64,000 nucleotides of DNA from Neoceratodus forsteri (GCA_016271365.2 JADMNL010000028.1:99727501-99791500); one strand, 5' to 3'. Shown: positions 9,776-21,230, counted from the first letter of the stretch. A program made the numbers and translations. The notes: a model not told the origin generated them from the letters alone.

Positions 9776-10639
9776 GTTCATAGAAGCATCACTGTTGTGA
9801 CATCAGGATGCTGTTGCACCATCATTCTGACAATATATTGATGGTCCAGTGGCATCCTGATGTCAGTTGTGGTTGCAAGAACATTTGGATGGCAAACTGT
9901 TATTTTTACTGTCAAGAAAGATGGCACAGTTTATTCTGTTTAAATGTTCTTTTAGTCTTTCCATCCTTTGTTTCATGTTCACACATCCCCATGTCCCTGT
10001 GGTATGCCCCAGCCCCATCACTGACCTTCTTGTGGACTTACCTGGTATCCATCTCTTGCCCAGGCCCACAGATGGTAGGTAGCCTGTCACGTTGGTCATG
10101 TGGTGCCGGGGGGGCCACATTGGGCATTTTCCTCTAGCGTTTTCCTCCCCATGGCATCAGCAAGCAATGACGTGCATGAACGCACACATCAGCATGTCTG
10201 TGTGCCAGCGACCGCTAACAGCCCTGCCCCTTCTGCTGCTCTCATCTGCACCACCACCTGGCCTCAGCCAGGTAGCAGTCATGTGGCAAGAACCAGGATC
10301 CCCACCAACCCAAGGGAGGAGAGCTGTCCCTGTGATACTGAACCCTCCCTTCCTTGGCTAGCCCCCCCAATGACCCGTACTTGTTACCAAACATGGGTCA
10401 CTGGCATCGAGACTGGTAGCCCTAGCACCTTACAGATAAACCAGCACCATATTATTTTAGTGTTTATTTGTTTTGAGTCTTATGCCCTGCTGAGTTCTTC
10501 ACTTAAAAAGTGTCAAACACTACACCATAAAAAATAAATATGAAAGGATGTATGGCAAGGCTGCTGTTCTATCTCAGAGATTTATGTGACATCATAGACC
10601 ATGAGATCAAAGAAGGATTCCCCTGGAAAGGAACACAGC
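9776..10639. other. Unassigned, with a short inverted repeat
   Basis: No element recognised. 'gacatcaggatgc' near 9799 faces 'gcatcctgatgtc' near 9851, a 13-base inverted repeat with a ~40-base loop. The remaining open frames lack any family signature. Confidence 0.4.
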
Positions 10640-10644
10640 CTTTC

Positions 10645-10685
10645 TAACCCCAGTAATACTCAGGTATTCCTATCTGCTGTGTCCC
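10645..10685 (+). repeat. DIRS left inverted terminal repeat core
   Basis: The core 'cagtaatactcaggtattc' (10651-10669) is the reverse complement of 'gaatacctgagtattactg' at 15902-15920. A related, longer inverted copy of this end (to about 10810) is found at 34480-34700. Confidence 0.8.
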
Positions 10686-10884
10686 TTTAAGTCACAACTG
10701 CCCAGAAAGGATAGAACACATGCAAATGATGGAACTCTTTGCACGTGACAACTATTCAAAGGCTGCCTTGAACTAACTGCCTTAGTTCTAAACCCCTCAG
10801 ATTTCACTCTCTGCCTGTAAAGTCTAGTCCTTCGGGGTTCCCCTCCTCAACTTGTACCTGTGACATGAAGAAACTTATTTCTTT

Positions 10885-11083
10885 TTTTCCCAATTGTTTA
10901 ACCAGGAGTGGCACACTAAGCTTAAAGCTTGTTTACAGGTGTGACCTGGGAGCACAGGGAAGTTAAGTGACTTGCTCAGGGTCACACAGTATGCAAGTGG
11001 GGGCTGTGGGATTCAAACCCAGGTCTCCAGATTTGCAGCTCAGAGCCTTAAACCACTGCACTGTACTGTCTCACTTACTTGCC
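10885..11083 (-). mobile_element. CORE-type SINE, nearly complete
   Basis: Same family as the split copy at 7267-9245, in reverse orientation. The poly-A tail appears as T-rich sequence at 10875-10888, followed by the reversed CORE phrase 'gtgacttgctcagggtcac', reversed B box 'gggattcaaaccc', and reversed A-box region 'ccttaaaccactgca'. Being full length, it shows the promoter layout the split copy must have had. It interrupts the DIRS leader. Confidence 0.85.
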
Positions 11084-11464
11084 TACTTAATTTCATGTGA
11101 GTATCTTTTCTTTCACTTGCTGCCTTCTACTTGTTGATATTTTTAGCTAAACCTTAGTTTTAGTGTTAATTTTAGTATTTTTATTGTTGCCTCCTGGTTC
11201 GGTATAACCGGTAGGGAACCGACTTATTTTAGTTATTTCCGGGGTTTTCTAACTAAAAAAACCCATTAGTTTAGTTTCATTTTATTTTAAATCCTTTATT
11301 TTTGTAAGTGCTTTATCGGTTACTGAACCAATAACCTCAGTTCACTTTTTCCTAGGTTCCCATCGGTTCCTTATCGGTTCCGGAACCGACCACAACCGTT
11401 AAATTTTAGTTAAAACTTTTTAATTGTTTAGCGGTTCACATTTTTATCGGTTCCCGATAAAACG

Positions 11465-12829
11465 TCAGAAAAACCTAAAAAGGAAACTGGTGAACCTGGT
11501 TTTAAAAATTGTACTGATTGTGGAGAAGTGTTTGCCAAGGCAGACAAGCACAGTTTGTGTGTTGCCTGCCTGGGCTACGATCACCTTAAGGAGGAGTGTG
11601 ATATTTGTAAAACCTTCCCAGAGAAAACAGTGGAGAAACACCTGGAGCAGCTTAAGAAAAAAACTTCCTCCACCTAAGGCTCCCTCTGGCTCTGACCAGC
11701 CAACACCCTCTTCTGCTGTGGGTGAAACCACTGCAGTGACTATTTCAACCCCTGAGACGGGTGATAAAGGCACTAAGAGGATTGCTGAACCAGCTGACTC
11801 CCCGGTTCCCTCTAAAAAGACAAAAAAAAAGTGAAGCACACAGAACCCCCTACTGGAAAAAAGGGGACTTCTGTGAGTGCTCTGGCTCTTCCTTCTCCTC
11901 AAGAAATAGCTCAGGCTTTTAAAGTGGTGCAAGCTTTACAAGGTCTTTTCCCCACTGGCCAGCAGCCACCTGTTCAAGTCCCAGCTGGACAGGCTGGCAG
12001 TTCAGGAAAATCCTCATTTCTTGAAGAGGAGGATTATGGTGAATGTGAGGAGGAGGATGAAGGGGAACCCATTGAATCTGAGGTCTCCCCTGAGCAAGAT
12101 TTTGGTTCACCTCCTAGAACCACTGAAGATTATTCCTCACATTTCACTTTTGTGAGAAAGATGGCTGATGCCCTGGACATCACCACAAGTGAAGAAATAC
12201 AGGATGAGGAGGAGGAGGAGGAGGTGGAATACCTCGAGATGATGGGGTTAACCCCCACAAAAAAGCTTCTCTTGCCTGTAAATAAATTCTTCAAGAAAGA
12301 TGCTTTGAAGATTTTACAGACTCCTAATTCTATCCCCCCTCTTGATAAGAAGCTGAACAAGAAATATCAGTTGGAAAGGGAGGGTGCAGAATTTTTGTTT
12401 TCCCACCCTGACCATCAAGGGGAGGTGCAGGTGGTGGCCTGTGACAAGGCTAAGGTGCCCCAGGCTTCTCATCCACCAGATAAAGAGTCCAGAAAAATTG
12501 ATAGTATGGCCAAGAAGGTATATTTGTCAGCTTCCTTGGCCATCAGGCAGGCTAATCTTGCCTGGCTAAGAGCTACAAATCTTACCCAGGATATTCAAAC
12601 AAAGGCTCTGGATCTCCCTCTGGAGAGTAATTCCCTTTTTGGAGAAACAACAGTGGCTTATATGAAAAAGGTGGATGAGTATAAAGCCACCTTCAAAAGC
12701 AACTCAGCTAAAGAGAAAGCCTCTCCTTCCACCAGACCCTATGGAAAGGGAGGCAGGGGCAGGTCCTTTCACACTAGGACCTTTTTCCAGACAATGGCTA
12801 CACCCCAATACCAACAGTATCCCCAGTAG
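11465..12829 (+). pseudogene. DIRS gag-like protein, frameshifted
   Basis: The N-terminal part (11465-11680) has a Cys/His cluster: CTDCGEVF, then HSLCVACLGYDHLKEECDIC, as seen in vertebrate DIRS gag. After 11678 the frame shifts at an A7 run near 11657 and returns near 11831. From there 332 codons stay open to 12829. This long part has acidic stretches (EEEDYGECEEEDEGE, about residues 63-77) and ends in a basic Gly/Arg-rich tail (YGKGGRGRSFHTRTF) that could bind nucleic acid. Gag packages the element RNA. The downstream pol frame overlaps its 3' end. Confidence 0.75.
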
Positions 12830-13595
12830 GGGTACTTCAGCGGTAGGGGCAGGAGGGGTTCCAGGTGGGGATCTCAAACTCAGCTTCAGCCCCAGAGTAA
12901 GCAAACACCCTGACGTGTCTTTACAGGTCACCTCCTCAATATCTGTTGGTGGCAGGCTGTCTCACTACCTCCAGGCTTGGCAAAACATCACCACAGACAA
13001 GTGGCTTCTCGGGGTAGTGAGTCAGGGACTGTCTCTGAGTTTCAAATCCCTTCTTCTTCTGATAATTAGAGTGTTCAGACCATCCTCCATGGCAGAAAGG
13101 AAGCTCCTGGAGGCAGAGGTTCGAAACCTGCTACTGTCAAGGGCGGTGGAACTTGTCCCAGTTCAGCAGAAAGGAAAGGGTTTCTACCCAAGGTACTTCC
13201 TTAATATGAAGAAAAATGGGGAGTGGCGGCCCATCTTGGACCTCAGGGTACTAAACAAGCACTTGACAAAACCAAAGTTCAAAATAGTAACTTTGGCAAT
13301 GATTCTGACAACACTCCAAAAAGGAGACTGGTTGGCATCACTGGACCTAAAAGATGCCTATTTCCACATCCCCATAAGGAAGTCTCACAAACAATGCCTC
13401 AGGTTCAGACTCCCATCAGGTCACTACCAGTTTTCAACCCTGCCATTCAGCCTCACTTTAGCTCCAAGGGAGTTCACAAAGTGCCTGGCAGTGGTTGTGG
13501 CACACCTTCGAAGGCAAGGTGTCACAGTATTTCTAGATCTGAATGACTGGCTGGTGGTGGGAAAATCACCAGAGCAAGTCAGGCAGTATTTATAG
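12675..13595 (+). pseudogene. DIRS reverse transcriptase
   Basis: Open for 306 codons, overlapping the gag end in another frame. Recognisable RT motifs: FLNMKKNGEWRPILDLRVLN (fingers), LDLKDAYFHIPI (motif A, catalytic Asp), FSTLPFSLTLAPREFTK (motif B), and VFLDLNDWLV (motif C). Motif C is normally LDDWL. Here six extra bases (13539-13544) put Leu-Asn between the two Asp, which should abolish catalysis. A stop at 13593-13595 and a frameshift near 13668 then break the gene before RNase H. The true start is probably near the gag/pol overlap. Confidence 0.85.
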
Positions 13596-13668
13596 ATCAC
13601 CCAGGGACTTCTGGAGTCCCTGGGGTTCTTGATAAACCACAAAAAAATCCATCCTTCTACCTGCACAG

Positions 13669-14802
13669 GTGCTGCATTTCATAGGAGCAGAGATCAACAC
13701 TCTGCAAGGCAGGGCCTACCTGCCTTTGGACAGGGTAAGAAGTATTCAGCTGATTGCAGAATCATTCAGCCTGCACAAGCCAAAAACTGCAAGGCAGTTC
13801 CTACAGCTCCTGGGCCACATGGCTGCTGCCACAGGCACAGTCCTAGCCTCCAGGTTCCAGATGAGAGACATCCAGTTCCACCTAAGGGCACACTGGTGCC
13901 AAAGAAGAGATTCCCTCTCAAAGCTGATCCCAGTAACAAAAACCTTGTTACAGGCACTTCAGTGGTGGAAAGAGGAATCCAACCTAAGGGAAGGGGTTCC
14001 TTTTTAGCAAGAGTCCCCATCAGTTGTTCTCACAACAGATGCATCTCTACTGGGGTGGGGCACCCATTTGGGGGACCACACAACCCAGGGCACTTGGTCA
14101 AATGCAGAGTCACTCCAGCACATAAACCTATTGGAACTCAGAGCGGTGTTTCTGGCACTAAAAGCCTTCACAACACTAGTACAGGGAAAGGTGGTACAGG
14201 TCAGAACAGACAATACAATCACTATGTACTACATAAACAAGCAGGGAGGTACAAGGTCGGGTCTTCTCTGCACAGAAGCCATTAACATTTGGAGCCTGGC
14301 ATACTCCTTGGGAGTTTCCCTACAGGCAATCCAGCTGCCAGGGAAAGACAACACCCTTGCAGATGCCCTGAGTCGAATCAACCAGGCCCATCACGAATGG
14401 ACCCTGAACAGGCAAGTGGTGGAAGTAATCTTCAGGAGGTGGGGCACCCCAGAGATAGACTTGTTTGCATCCCAACAGAACCACCACTTGACACAATACT
14501 GTTGCAGACCACCAGATCAGGGTTCACTACCCCTGGATGCTCTGGCTTTTGAATTGGTGAGGGAAGCACCTATACGCTTTTCCTCCCTTCCCTTTGGTGT
14601 ACAGTGTATTGCTCAAGCTCAAGTCCCAGTCAGCATCAATGATCTTGATAGCACCAGACTGGGCCAGGCAGCCATGAAACTCTCTGCTGCTCTCCATTTC
14701 TGTAGCCGAGCCAATGCACCTCCCTTGGAGGCACACTTTGTTAACCTCCAACCAGGGGAGGCTCCTGTATCCGAACCTCAGGTCTCTCAGTTCAAAGCTT
14801 AG
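13669..14802 (+). pseudogene. DIRS RT thumb, RNase H and methyltransferase-like domains
   Basis: One frame with a single stop at 14005-14007. The first part (FIGAEINTLQGRAYLP..LLGHMAAATGTV) is the RT connection. RNase H follows with all expected acidic residues: TDASLLGWG, INLLELRAV, VRTDNTITMYYINKQGG and LADALSRINQ. The stretch WGTPEIDLFASQQNHHLTQY with LPLDALAFEL matches the methyltransferase-like region downstream of RNase H in DIRS elements. That region appears cut short before 14802. The role of this domain in the family is not settled. Confidence 0.85.
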
Positions 14803-15850
14803 CTCTTGAAGACCTAGAATATGCAGGTTTGCACCTCTCTGAAGGTGTTTTAGACATCCTAAGAGGTTACAGGAAGCCTTCCACTAAGAAAACCTACTCT
14901 TCAAAATGAAAACGGTTTTCTATTTGGTGTTCAGTTAAGGAGCTGGTACCAACACAAGTTGGGGTTCCAGCTGTTCTTGATTACCTCTCTTATTTACATT
15001 CCCTGGGATTGCAGTCCAGTACCCTCAAGGTCCACCTGGCTGCAGCATCCACTTACATTTCAGCTGGAAGGAATGTGTCAATGGCTTCAGACCCTATTTT
15101 TAGGAGGTTCTTCAAGGGTTTGGCCCATTTGCACCCCCCATAGGGAACCGGTGCCAGCATGGGACCTTAATGTGTGCATAGCAAAGCTTATGGGACCTCC
15201 TTTTGAGCCCATGTCCTCTGCTCATCTGAAATATGTCACTTGGAAAACAGTTTTCCTTGTGGCAATGACTTCTGCAAAAGAATCAGTGAGCTTCAGGCTC
15301 TCTGCATTGAACAGGACTACATTTCATTCCACAGGGATAAAGTGGTCCTGAGGACAAACAGGAAATTCTCCCTAAGGTGGTCTCTGATTTCTACCTGAAC
15401 CAAACCATTACCGTACCTGTCTTTTTCACTGAGCAGTCCACCTCTGGTGAAAGGAGACTTCACAGTTTGGATGTCAAGAGAGCTCTCAGTTGATATACGA
15501 CAGCCACTAAGGACCATAGGCAGGACAGGAAGCAGCTGTTCCTGACTTATGGGGATGTGGGAAAGGGTAACCCAGCATCGAAAAAGTCCATTTCTCAATG
15601 GATAGTCCAGTGTATCCAGTTCTGTTACAGTGAAGCTGGTAAGAAGCCCCCAACAGGACTGAAGACCCATTCCACAAGAGGGACAGCTGCTACCTTAGCA
15701 GCTGCCTGGGATGTTCCACTAGTGGACATCTGTAAAGTAGCTGCCTGGAAAACAGTACACACCTTTATAAAGTACTACAAACTGGATATTCAGTCCAGGA
15801 GTGATGCTAGGTTTGGAACAGCAGTCCTGCAAAGTCTGTTTCCAAAATAA
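14803..15850 (+). pseudogene. DIRS tyrosine recombinase
   Basis: The N-terminal core-binding part is spread over shifted frames (YAGLHLSEGVLDILRGYRKP near 14820; LDYLSYLHSLGLQSSTLKVH near 14975). The C-terminal catalytic part is clean from 15557 to the stop at 15850: LKTHSTRGTAATLAAAWDV gives the His-x-x-Arg pair, CKVAAWKTVHTFIKYYKLD supplies the downstream Trp and the Tyr nucleophile region. In the family this enzyme joins circular cDNA into the genome without target duplication. Frameshifts upstream make this copy inactive. Confidence 0.85.
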
Positions 15851-15887
15851 GGTTCTGTGCTCACCTCCAAAGGTATTGCTTCGTAGT

Positions 15888-15995
15888 CTGCAGAAAGTTA
15901 GGAATACCTGAGTATTACTGGGGTTAGAAGAAAAAATGACTTACCATAGTAATCTTGTTTCTTCCCAGTGATACTCAGGTATTCATAACTTCCTG
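15888..15995. repeat. DIRS right terminal palindrome
   Basis: Two copies of the terminal core face each other: 'gaatacctgagtattactg' (15902-15920) and 'cagtgatactcaggtattc' (15966-15984). The spacer contains 'gacttaccatagtaatcttg'. The same spacer plus core is found inverted at 34627-34695. DIRS elements keep such complementary ends to circularise their cDNA, so this is the expected type of structure. Confidence 0.75.
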
Positions 15996-16045
15996 CCCTG
16001 CCTCCCCTTCTAGAACCTTTAGCCTCTGCACTCCTGAATACTGTG

Positions 16046-17720
16046 CTCTCAGGGGTATACATGCCACTTTCTGGCACCATTTTTATGTTTGCTTGCACGC
16101 ATACGCAAGAAACATGTTGCGGCAACTTGCTGCTGAAGCAGGTTATGGAGGTGTGGCACTGTTGTGGCCAATGCCTCCGGTGCCTTTTGAGGCTTGGCCC
16201 ACATTCCCCAATGGGGTGGCACACTGCTACTGACACTAGTTCAGCCAGTGTGCTACCACCTTGAAACATTTTAGCTGCTACAATCAGGGGCCACCTCGTC
16301 ATTGCAACGTCAGATATTCCGCTGCAATGAGGGAGCGACCCGTCATTGCAGGGTGGTTCCTTGCATTCCCTCAACCCAGTTTGCCGATGGGGAGCCCAGT
16401 CCTCATCAGCATAATGTCTCCACACATGAAATTTATGCTGTATGCCGAGGAGGTGCCCAATCCCCCTTGGCATCATGCCCCCCCGCTTTCTTTGCCGACG
16501 TGGTGCCCAATCTCCATCGGGTTCAGTCCCCCCTTCCAAGTTGAATTTGTTGATGGGGGCCCACCCCGTCGGCATATGCCCCAAATGAATTGTGCCTAGG
16601 GGGTGCCCAATCCCCATGGCTCTTCCTCCCTCGTATGTGCCAATGGGGTGCCCAATCCCATTGGCTACACACAAACACTCGGGTGGCATGCTGGGAGCCC
16701 ACCCCAGCATACCAACTGTACCAGTAAAAGTAAAACCATCCGCGATGTCCCTTCTATTTTAAAAACCTGTAAAGAAGAAAATGGTCTCTCGCTGTCTACC
16801 CCTCCCGAACCCGTTCCACCCACTGCACTTACCTACTCACACCCCTCGCCCCATACTTACTCCGAGGCCAGTGCAACGATCTTCCTCGTGACCGGGAACA
16901 CGCCTGCACTCTTCAAGGCCAACCGCGAACTGAAGAAATGCCAGTAAGCTGTATAATGGCATAAATAGGGGTTTTTCAACTTTGGTGCATATCTCGGGCA
17001 TTTTGGGGAATTTTGGCACCAAATTTTCAACATGGGGTTATTGGGACCCCTCCTCATGAATTCAGCCACTGTCATGGCGTTATTCGGTCCCAAAAGGTGA
17101 TTTCATGGTCACTGTGCGGAATCACCTTTTGGGACAGATTACAAAACAACAGTGCCAGTGTTCATGAAGGTGGGCTCTCAAAAAGCCTATGTTGCAAATT
17201 TAGTGGAAAAATCAAAACATGTCTGTTTCTGACGTCGTTCTTGAGTTGCTATGCACGCTCATAACCTTAATTTGCAATATTTTCCTCCAGATTTTCAACA
17301 TTGGTATTTTCCACACCTCCTTATGAACAATACAGCTGTCATTTTCACATCCTGGCCAAAATGTGTTTTGCACTTCTGACACAGAATAAGCGTGGTCGCA
17401 GTGGAAATCAGTGTTCGGGACACATTAAGAAAATCACAGTGACACTGTTCATGAGCAGAGGTCATAAAATGCCTATGTTGAAAATTTTGTGATGAAAGTC
17501 CATAAAATGACTGTTACGAGCGTGCGTTGTGCAGTTTCCATGCATCTTTGTAACTTTGCAAACCAGTAATATTTTCACGCTAGATTTTCAACACTGGCAT
17601 TTTTTCACACTTCCTTATGAATAGTATAGCTGTCATTTTTCAGGTCCTGGCTGAAATGTGTTTTCACACTTCCAGTGCAGAATAGCGCAGTCACTTTGGG
17701 AAATCAATATTTGGGACAGA
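16046..17720 (-). repeat. Right arm of the long inverted repeat, inner part
   Basis: Reverse complement of 3500-5100 with recognisable landmarks: 'ttttatgtttgcttgc' (16081) against 'gcaagcaaacataaaa' (5070); hairpin array 16370-16700; linker 'caccaaattttcaacatggg' (17018) with 'cggtcccaaaaggtgattt'; and the first quasi-palindromic units 17200-17720. The arm stops at 17720-17724 where the Gypsy element enters and continues at 32027, the joint being exact to a few bases. Confidence 0.75.
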
Positions 17721-17724
17721 CTAA

Positions 17725-19320
17725 TGTAACCCCCCTGCAAATGGGGGTTCCCAAAAGACTTCCAGGAGCTTGCTTGAATGCTCCAAGCCTGAATGGTGTT
17801 TGGCATTTAAGCCATTTATCAGTGAGTGTTTTTAGAGCCTCTGGTACTGTCTCTTTAAGAGCTGTCTGCTTGCAGACATAATTAGTTTGTATGGGGGGAC
17901 TGTGTGCTTCTCTGAGTACCACTCGAGCTGCTGCCAATTCACTTAATTTTGCAGTCACTAGGAGTGCAAAGGAACCTATCTGAAAGATGTAACTGTTTAC
18001 CAGAAATTATTTAGAGTAATAATGAAATTACAGTTTGTCTAACCTGCTTTCTTTGCAGTCAGAACTGTGTCTGCTAGTTCCCATTCTAGTTTTGAACTGC
18101 TGAACTGGACCAATCAGTGTGGGGTAAGCTAGCTCTAAAATGGTGCCTGGGCCGAATCAGAACTTGGACTCATAATCTGAGCCAGCCACAAGAGGATTGT
18201 ATGGGCAGTGACTCTGGGAGATGTAGTTTAGACTTCAGTGCCTTTTGGACCAACAGCAGCAGTCTATTGTGAGTGACAGCCAATCCAGTCAGAACTGGGA
18301 GGAACTCAAAGGAAGTGCCGTTTTGTCGGTTGGAGTTCTGTTGAGCTTTGGCAGTGAAGAAGGAAGGAGCCCTGTACTTTTTCAGTGTGCAGTTTTAGTC
18401 AAAAAGCGTGTGTAAGGCCCAGAGTTCGGTCTGCAGCTTGTTAGGACTGAATCCGTCCTGTGAAAGAATCAAAGGATCTCTGAAGAGTAGAAACCAGGCT
18501 CACCCTGTAGAAGACTGGAGGAATTGCTGAAAATTACACTCGGTCTGTCAGGAACTGAATCTGCTGTGTGTTCTCCCGGTATTGTGTGCAGTAATTGCGA
18601 TCGGGATACAGATGCAGCCTGCCTGGTATAGTGCTTTCTTTATATGGATGTGAAGAGGTTTGTGTACCTCAAGTGAGCCCTGCTGACATTGAAGGACCCT
18701 ATCTTATTTGGAGTCGTGAGTACTAATTCAGGGTCGCTCCCTGTTGAATTGCCACATTAAATCCAAATGGAATTACTGTACTGCTGACTGTTTAATTCTC
18801 CTTTTCTCTGTGTGAAAGGGCCCTACCAGCTGCCACGGTTTGGACTAGCCACTAGGGCTTGGGTACCCAGGACAGTAACTGATAGGGATAGGCCTGTGCA
18901 CAGAGCCATAGGTAGATTATTAGAGTGATAAGCTAATTAACCTGATTTCCCGTCCTTGTTATATCCCTAAATAAATCAGAGCTGCTTGTTTCAGCAAAGT
19001 TATACTGCCTGAGGTATTTGTCTATGTTAAAGTACTGTACTGTGATTGTTGCACTGTATCTCATTTCACAGGAGGTCCCAGTGCGGAACCAGACCTGGGG
19101 GTAAGTGTATACTGTGAAGGTAATTCTGATGTATTGTGTGGGCCACTAGTGGGAAGAAAGGGGTTGCAGTGTCCCAGAGGGCTGTGACCAAGTTAGTTTA
19201 ACTATTGCAAACCCTGACCTCTGGGTGGAGGCACCGCCATTGGATCCAGGCCCCTCAACCTGTTAGTGGCAAATCAGGCAGGGGTAGTAGCCCTGGGATA
19301 AGCGCCATCTAGGGGTTACA
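17725..19320 (+). repeat. Gypsy 5' LTR
   Basis: 1596 bases, TGTAAC..GTTACA. It includes AATAAA at about 18969 and a distinctive end 'ggatagcgccatctagggg' shared with the other LTRs of the window. The block near 18640-18720 ('tatatggatgtgaagaggtt..') is present once here but three times in the solo LTR at 47379. Confidence 0.93.
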
Positions 19321-19323
19321 TCT

Positions 19324-19341
19324 TGGAGGCTCACGCTGGGA
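19324..19341 (+). promoter_or_regulatory. Primer-binding site
   Basis: Three bases after the LTR comes TGGAGGCTCACGCTGGGA, the expected TGG start complementary to a tRNA CCA end. It resembles the proline-tRNA sites of some retroelements but is not identical, so the tRNA identity is a guess. Confidence 0.65.
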
Positions 19342-19345
19342 TTGT

Positions 19346-20880
19346 GTGTCCTCTAGTGGCCATATTTACGAACCACTGTTAAGAAAAAATGGGTACCCGA
19401 CAGAAGTGGCTGTGCACCGGCTGGTGGAGTGGTGTACTGGGGGAGATCGACCCCCAAATGCTATGCTTATCCTGGACATCCCCTGGGTATCATACGGACA
19501 CTGTGCAGAGTACTTTCCAAGGTGGAAGGTTTACAAAACCCTGTGGTGGTGGTCGGCATGCTAATCTGCTCACCCACACTTTCCTGGCCCTAGTAGAGTT
19601 TAAGGATCCCATAGATAGCTCCAAAGTGCCACAGACCATTACCCCAGAGGAGCCTCACTGCTTGGAGAGTGATATGAGGACAGTAAAGACCGGGGAATCA
19701 GCCCCACCACTATCTGAAACTTTTGAGGAGAAATTTGCTGAATGGTTGCTGGGAGAGGAAAACTGTGGAGGACTTGAAGAAACTATTCTTGCCACCTGGG
19801 GTGTTCCTCCCCAACACCCTCTCCTGCTCCAGTGCCCGTAATGGTGGCTGAACCAATGCAGACTCCTATTTCTGCACCTGCCATTAGTCACGACTCTTAC
19901 GAAGGTTGAGGATCTTCTCTGGCACCTCCCCACCCCCAAGGGAGGATGACTGGGAGACCTGGATAGACTATGTTGCCCCAAGTGCTAGAATGGCAATGCT
20001 CGGGCGGCGAAAGAGGGTTAGTGAGCCTCCGGGGTCCTGCCCTGGCTACCATCCGTGCAAGCGGGCCAGTAACCCTGAAGCGACTGCACAGGCCTATCTT
20101 GAGGCCTTGGAGAATGTGTATGGGAGCCCAGATTCTGATGAGGACCTATGGTGGAGAGTAAGAAATGCACAACAGTACCAAGGGAGTTGTTGTCTGTGTA
20201 TGTCTCGGCTGGAAAAATTGTTGCAAGAATGCCTCAGAAAGGGTAGTTTGCCAGCGATTGAACTAGACCGAACCAGACTGGACAGAATCCTTAAGTCTGC
20301 CCCTTCTCAGAACTGCTGTTGCTTCAATTCGCCTGGCAAATGCGACTGGAATCCCCACCCTCCTATGATGAGTTAATGAGAGAAATTCGAGAGTTGAGAA
20401 AAGGCGACCTGGAGGTACCTGCACCAACAGCTGTGGCTACGACCCAAGTGACTGAGGGTGACCCATCAAGTGAAGTTCAGGGGCAGAGGTTGACAGTCAA
20501 TGAGTGCTCTGACAAGGAAAAGATATGCCACAATGGGGGCGAACTGTTGAGAGAGATCCGGAATTCAAAACAGTCCCTTTATGAAGGCCACGCCTGCAAG
20601 TACAGGCCCCTGACCTATATCCGACTGCATCTGCTATGGGGTGGGGGTACCACCCATGTATCTCCTGCTGATAACAGCTCCAAACTCAATTCCTTGACCA
20701 TGGAAGTGCAGAAACTGACGAGATGTCTCCAAATGCTTATCACGCTTCAGACAGAGATGGCACCCAGGTTTCCAGTTAGTAATACCCGCCCTGGCTCCCA
20801 GTGTGGCGCATAAGCCAGCTCAAACTCCAGAAAGTATGTTTTGCTATAATTGTAGGAAAGATGGGCACATGAAAAGAATG
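19346..20880 (+). pseudogene. Gypsy Gag of PNMA type, frameshifted
   Basis: Three frames together show the layout of PNMA-like Gag. N-terminal part: VHRLVEWCTGG and PNAMLILDIP near 19410-19490, then FLALVEFKDPIDSSKVPQTI near 19590. Capsid-like part (19906-20376): RIFSGTSPPPREDDWETWID, YLEALENVYGSPDSDED, RLEKLLQECLRKG and ELDRTRLDRIL. Then PPSYDELMREIRELRKGD near 20352. A zinc knuckle starts CYNCRKDGHMKR at 20842; its last Cys is lost by a small deletion. In the family this protein forms the particle. Vertebrate PNMA genes derive from such Gags. This copy is a retroelement gene, not a PNMA host gene, as it sits between LTRs. Confidence 0.85.
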
Positions 20881-21084
20881 CCAGTCCCCAAAAGACACTG
20901 ACAAAGTTGCATATAGGCTACAAGGAGAGCTTGGAGAAGAAATCAGTGGTTAAGAGGTGCCGACATGATCCCAGTGAGGGCACCAAAATGCTAATTCACA
21001 TCCTTTTGTGGCAAGGTCAGTTGCCCAGGCCCCCACTACCGCCTCTCCAGACTGGTCCAGAATAGGGTCCCTCCATGGAGACCA

Positions 21085-21230
21085 CTGTAAAGGTGAATGG
21101 AGTGTCTACAAGAGCTGTATTAGACAGTGGCTCCCAAGTGACAATTATGTTCCAGGATTGGTATCAGAAGCATTTGTCAGAAGTACCCTTACAACCATTA
21201 GAAGGACTGCATGATGGGGTTAGGTGAGAA
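21085..21230 (+). pseudogene. Gypsy aspartic protease fragment
   Basis: Reads STRAVLDSGSQVTIMFQDWY, containing the retroviral-type active site D-S-G at 21123-21131. In the family it cleaves Gag-Pol. The flap and C-terminal parts are hard to follow because of frameshifts downstream (LDCMMVSLL..IGTNAHMLGRL near 21330-21390 is probably the end of the domain). Confidence 0.75.

Larger units (their letters stand above)
10640..16045 (+). mobile_element. DIRS-like tyrosine-recombinase retrotransposon
   Basis: Order: left terminal repeat, gag, RT, RNase H, methyltransferase-like region, tyrosine recombinase, right terminal repeat. DIRS elements integrate by a tyrosine recombinase and have inverted rather than direct long repeats. 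Here the left end 10645-10685 ('ccagtaatactcaggtattc') reappears inverted at 15888-15926, and once more in direct orientation at 15964-15993. A CORE-SINE sits at 10885-11083. Several frameshifts and stops show it is inactive. The exact right limit is uncertain because it abuts the long inverted-repeat arm. Confidence 0.85.

Noticed and set aside
9798..9866. 13-base inverted repeat as a MITE
   Set aside because: Arms are too short, no target duplication, and no second copy in the window.
11465..11932. 155-codon minus-strand ORF
   Set aside because: Shadow of the DIRS gag region, which has the recognisable Cys/His cluster on the plus strand.
13629..14285. 218-codon plus-strand ORF
   Set aside because: Out-of-frame shadow of the DIRS RT/RNase H frame. 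The RNase H acidic motifs lie in the frame of 13669-14802.
15898..16710. 270-codon minus-strand ORF
   Set aside because: Covers the DIRS terminus and the hairpin array of the right arm. The GHPIGT repeats are the translated hairpin units, and no start or domain supports it.
19346..20880. A domesticated host PNMA gene
   Set aside because: The PNMA-like reading lies between LTRs, precedes protease, RT and integrase, and is frameshifted, so it is a retroelement Gag.
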